This document shows, piece by piece, positions 35,151 through 37,914 of a stretch of DNA of 37,914 nt. How positions within the stretch are numbered: the first letter of the stretch is position 1; every line of letters starts with the position of its first letter. This DNA comes from Klebsiella pneumoniae (GTDB lineage: Bacteria > Myxococcota_A > UBA796 > GCA-2862545): NCBI GenBank assembly GCA_945861065.1, contig CAMASI010000040.1:1-37914 (forward strand). Reading direction: 5' to 3'. Made by a program: the position numbers and the translations under genes. The notes beneath the pieces are model-generated. The model had not been told where the DNA came from. It was given only the letters and a program-made list of their open reading frames with translations, and did not search any database.

Positions 35151-37763
35151 ATGAACCCGTTTGCAAGTTCGATTACGCCGATTCGAATCGAAGAAGAGCT
35201 GCGCAATAGTTACCTCGACTATTCGATGTCCGTCATCATCGGACGCGCGCTCCCCGACGTCCGCGACGGTCTCAAACCCGTGCATCGCCGGATCCTGTAC
35301 GCGATGGTTCGAGAGGGCCTGTTCGCCGACCGCAAACATCAGAAGTGTGCCGGTGTCGTGGGCGAAGTGCTCAAACGCTACCATCCCCATGGCGACAGTG
35401 CAGTCTACGACGCGCTTGTCCGTATGGCACAGCCGTGGAACCTTCGCTACCCGTTGGTCGACGGCCAAGGCAACTTCGGTTCCATCGATGGCGATCCGGC
35501 TGCGGCGTACCGCTACACCGAATCCAGGATGACCAAGCTCGCGGGCGAAATGCTCGTGGACATCGACAAAGAGACGGTGGCGTTCTCGCCGAATTTCGAC
35601 GGCACCACCGTCGAGCCAGACGTGTTGCCAGCGCGCTTTCCAAACCTCCTGGTGAACGGAGCGGACGGCATTGCAGTGGGTATGGCCACCAAGATTCCGC
35701 CGCACAACTTGGGCGAGATCGTCGACGCGGCGATTGCGTTGATAGCGAATCCAGATTTGCCTTTTGAGAAGCTACTCGAAATCGTCCCGGGACCCGATTT
35801 TCCGACGGGCGGCACGATTCACGGTCGTCGTGGCATTCGGGAGGCCTACGAGACGGGCCGCGGCCGGCTCATCGTGCGCGGGACGACCCATTTCGAGGAC
35901 CTCGATACCGGGCGCACCGCGATCATTATCGACGAGGTGCCTTATCAGGTCAACAAAGCGCGGTTGGTCGAGCTGATCGCCGACCTCGTCCGGGGACGAA
36001 AGATCGAGGGAATCGCGGCATTGCGCGACGAGTCCGATCGGCACGGCATGCGCGTGGTGATTGAGTTGCGACACGATGCCATCGGCGAAATCGTGTTGAA
36101 CAACCTCTACAAACATACCCCGCTACAAACGACATTTGGCGTGATTCTGCTGAGCATCGTCAATCAACAACCAAGGGTGTTGTCGCTTCGTGAGATGCTG
36201 CTGCACTACATCGCCCATCGCCGCGAGGTCACGCTGCTGCGGCTTCGGTTTGAATTGCGAAAGGCGCTGGAACGAGCCCACCTTTTGGAGGGCTACCGCA
36301 TTGCGTTGGACCACCTCGACGCCGTGATTGCGTTGATCCGCGGGAGCGCGGATGGGGATTCGGCGCGTGAGGGCCTCGTTTCGTTATTCGGAATGACTTT
36401 GATCCAAGCGTCCGCTGTGTTGGACCTTCGGTTGCAGCGACTGACCGGCCTGGAGCGAGACAAGATTGAATTGGAACGCATGGAGGTGCTCGGAGAGATC
36501 GCCAGGATCGAAGAAATCCTCGGCGACGACGCGATGTTGATGGGAATCGTTCGCGGCGAACTCGTGGACGTCCGCGATCGGTACCGAGACGCCCGTCGGA
36601 CACGAATCGTCGATGCTGGCGCGGAGGTCTCGCTCCTCGACCTCATCGCGGAAGAACACCAGGTCGTCACGTTGTCCCACCTCGGCTACATCAAACGGTG
36701 CTCAACGGATGAATGGCGCCGACAACGTCGGGGCGGGCTTGGCAAACTTGGCATGGAGACGCGGGACGAAGACTTCGTCACCAGTCTGTTCATCGCGCAT
36801 ACCCACAGCACGCTGCTTGTGTTCACCAATGCCGGCCGCGTGTATCCGTTGGCAGTTGTGGGCGTGCCGGAGGCCGGGAGAACCGCGCGAGGGCGGCCAA
36901 TCGTCAACTTGGTCGAGGTGCCTGCAGAGGAGCGGGTAGCGAGCGTGTTGAGTCTGCGGGAGTTGGAAGACGGCGAGGAGGGCGGCCGTTGGCTGCTGTT
37001 CATTTCGGCCTTCGGTCTCGTGAAGCGGACCCCTCTGCATGCGTACCGAAATTTGCGCTCTGGCGGGCTCATCGCGTGCGACGTCGCAGACGGCGACGCG
37101 TTGGTGCTCGTCCTACTCGTTGAACAGGTCAATGCGTCCTTGCTGCTGCTCACGGCGGGTGGCCAATGCATTCGATTCGGCCTCGACCAGGTGCCGGAGT
37201 TGTCGCGTCCGGCGCGAGGCAACCGCGGAATTCAGTTGGCCGCTGGTGATCGCGTGGTGGATGCCGTGCTTCTTCCGGCCGCAGAGGTGGTGGTCGAGGG
37301 CAAAGAGGACGAGGAGGAGGTCGAGGAGTCGGCGTCTGTTGACGATGGCCAGGCGCTGATGACGGTCACGGTCGGCGGCTACGGCAAACGCACTTCGATC
37401 GGCCAGTACCGAGCGCAAAACCGCTACGGCAAAGGAATCCTTTCGTTCCGCACGTCGGAAAAATCCGGCCAGGTCGTACGAGCGATGACGGTCGAGGAAA
37501 GCGACGAGATCATGATTGCGACAGACCGAGGTCGCGTGATCCGCATCGCCGCCAGTTCTGTGCGCAGGATCGGCCGCGTCACCCAAGGCGTTCGTTTGAT
37601 GCGACTCGAGGTAGGCGAGAAAATCGTCGATGTCGCTCGGTTGATCGAAGACGAGACGGACCCGTCGGCCGACGTACCCGAGGAAGACGATCTTGACGTG
37701 GACTCGGAGGGTTCGGAAGGGTCGGAAGGCGAGGAGGAATCCGACGCCGGGGACGAGGAGTAG
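35151..37763 (+). CDS. gyrA: DNA gyrase subunit A
   Basis: An 870-residue topoisomerase subunit that cuts and rejoins DNA. The active-site Tyr122 lies in [11 protein letters not shown]. The quinolone-determining region reads [13 protein letters not shown] with Ser83 and Asp87, the wild-type sensitive residues, in Escherichia coli numbering. The C-terminal beta-pinwheel carries the GyrA box as QRRGGLG, marking it as gyrase rather than topoisomerase IV. Two acidic stretches stand out: an insert [20 protein letters not shown] between blades and a terminal tail rich in Glu, Asp, Ser and Gly. ATG 35151 has an AAAGGA ribosome-binding site about nine bases upstream. It lies 24 bp after the second ArsA-like gene. 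Confidence 0.96.
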   Translation: MNPFASSITPIRIEEELRNSYLDYSMSVIIGRALPDVRDGLKPVHRRILYAMVREGLFADRKHQKCAGVVGEVLKRYHPHGDSAVYDALVRMAQPWNLRYPLVDGQGNFGSIDGDPAAAYRYTESRMTKLAGEMLVDIDKETVAFSPNFDGTTVEPDVLPARFPNLLVNGADGIAVGMATKIPPHNLGEIVDAAIALIANPDLPFEKLLEIVPGPDFPTGGTIHGRRGIREAYETGRGRLIVRGTTHFEDLDTGRTAIIIDEVPYQVNKARLVELIADLVRGRKIEGIAALRDESDRHGMRVVIELRHDAIGEIVLNNLYKHTPLQTTFGVILLSIVNQQPRVLSLREMLLHYIAHRREVTLLRLRFELRKALERAHLLEGYRIALDHLDAVIALIRGSADGDSAREGLVSLFGMTLIQASAVLDLRLQRLTGLERDKIELERMEVLGEIARIEEILGDDAMLMGIVRGELVDVRDRYRDARRTRIVDAGAEVSLLDLIAEEHQVVTLSHLGYIKRCSTDEWRRQRRGGLGKLGMETRDEDFVTSLFIAHTHSTLLVFTNAGRVYPLAVVGVPEAGRTARGRPIVNLVEVPAEERVASVLSLRELEDGEEGGRWLLFISAFGLVKRTPLHAYRNLRSGGLIACDVADGDALVLVLLVEQVNASLLLLTAGGQCIRFGLDQVPELSRPARGNRGIQLAAGDRVVDAVLLPAAEVVVEGKEDEEEVEESASVDDGQALMTVTVGGYGKRTSIGQYRAQNRYGKGILSFRTSEKSGQVVRAMTVEESDEIMIATDRGRVIRIAASSVRRIGRVTQGVRLMRLEVGEKIVDVARLIEDETDPSADVPEEDDLDVDSEGSEGSEGEEESDAGDEE

Positions 37764-37842
37764 GCGACGGGCGCGATCCCCACAAGCCGGGCCCGGCCCG
37801 CTCCCGCTCCCGACCCCGCTCCCGGCGTCGCCCCTGGAAGCG

Positions 37843-37914
37843 TCAGCGATCATTCTGGAGCTTCTTCGCCAAGGCTACGAGCATCGCCACGACGCGATCG
37901 AGCTGCTCCTTACC
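37843..37914 (-). CDS. Possible C-terminal end of a minus-strand gene cut by the window edge
   Basis: On the reverse strand an open frame enters from the right edge and encodes GKEQLDRVVAMLVALAKKLQNDR before a TGA at 37845-37843. This amphipathic, helix-like tail would be convergent with gyrA, leaving an 80-bp gap. The opposite strand also reads as a plausible helix (AIILELLRQGYEHRHDAIEL) but has no start codon before it. The evidence is too short to decide between them, and the gap before it is a GC-rich low-complexity stretch without a clear terminator. Confidence 0.25.
   Translation of the reverse strand, partial: GKEQLDRVVAMLVALAKKLQNDR

Noticed and set aside
37764..37842. Rho-independent terminator after gyrA
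   Set aside because: The GC-rich stretch is Pro-codon-like low-complexity sequence without a clear stem plus T-run.

Overview
This is a compact, GC-rich window (many ATGA or GTGA stop/start overlaps, frequent GTG starts) centred on a chromosomal replication-origin neighbourhood. The style suggests a member of the former Deltaproteobacteria, most likely Myxococcota or a close relative. Evidence for this is the Thr/Asp-repeat linkers behind short lipoprotein signals, FG-GAP/VCBS repeat lipoproteins, a DUF4105 protein, and a tandem ArsA-type ATPase pair. No rRNA or tRNA gene was seen to refine this, so the placement is an inference.

Layout. (a) 1-495: debris. A 179-bp fold-back MITE-like element lies next to a short repeat (TCAGCCATCAGCTGTC) that caps the truncated start of a nucleotidyltransferase gene. 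(b) 496-9636, minus strand: FG-GAP lipoprotein, type II NADH dehydrogenase, an unknown secreted or membrane-anchored protein, a DUF4105 (Lnb-like) protein with an outer-membrane-barrel-like tail, a fusion of an Asp/Pro-hydroxylase-type 2-oxoglutarate oxygenase to a sulfotransferase, and a second sulfotransferase. The last four genes are tightly coupled. (c) 9720-13390, plus strand: a FadR-like palindrome, a long acyl-CoA dehydrogenase, an alpha/alpha-toroid (terpene-cyclase-like) protein and a Tat-exported DUF362 protein. (d) 13391-14899, minus strand: a second FG-GAP lipoprotein. (e) 14971-19226, plus strand: MDR oxidoreductase, ribA, an S41-peptidase-like lipoprotein whose catalytic residues appear lost, and pyrC. 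(f) 19227-26383, minus strand: rpmH-rnpA-yidD-yidC-jag-mnmE-gshB-TPR protein, the classical origin-proximal operon with a two-gene extension. (g) 26604-37763, plus strand: dnaA, an oriC-like region with phased DnaA boxes, dnaN, recF, gyrB, two ArsA-like ATPases, gyrA.

The core genes act in replication initiation and sliding-clamp function (dnaA, dnaN, recF), supercoiling (gyrBA), tRNA and ribosome maturation (rnpA, rpmH, mnmE), membrane-protein insertion (yidC, yidD, and jag as RNA-binding partner), and pyrimidine, riboflavin and glutathione synthesis (pyrC, ribA, gshB). The most novel accessory content is the oxygenase-sulfotransferase operon, two apparently inactivated peptidase domains, and a repeat family that caps roughly 20-codon gene stubs, one of them inside the origin region.
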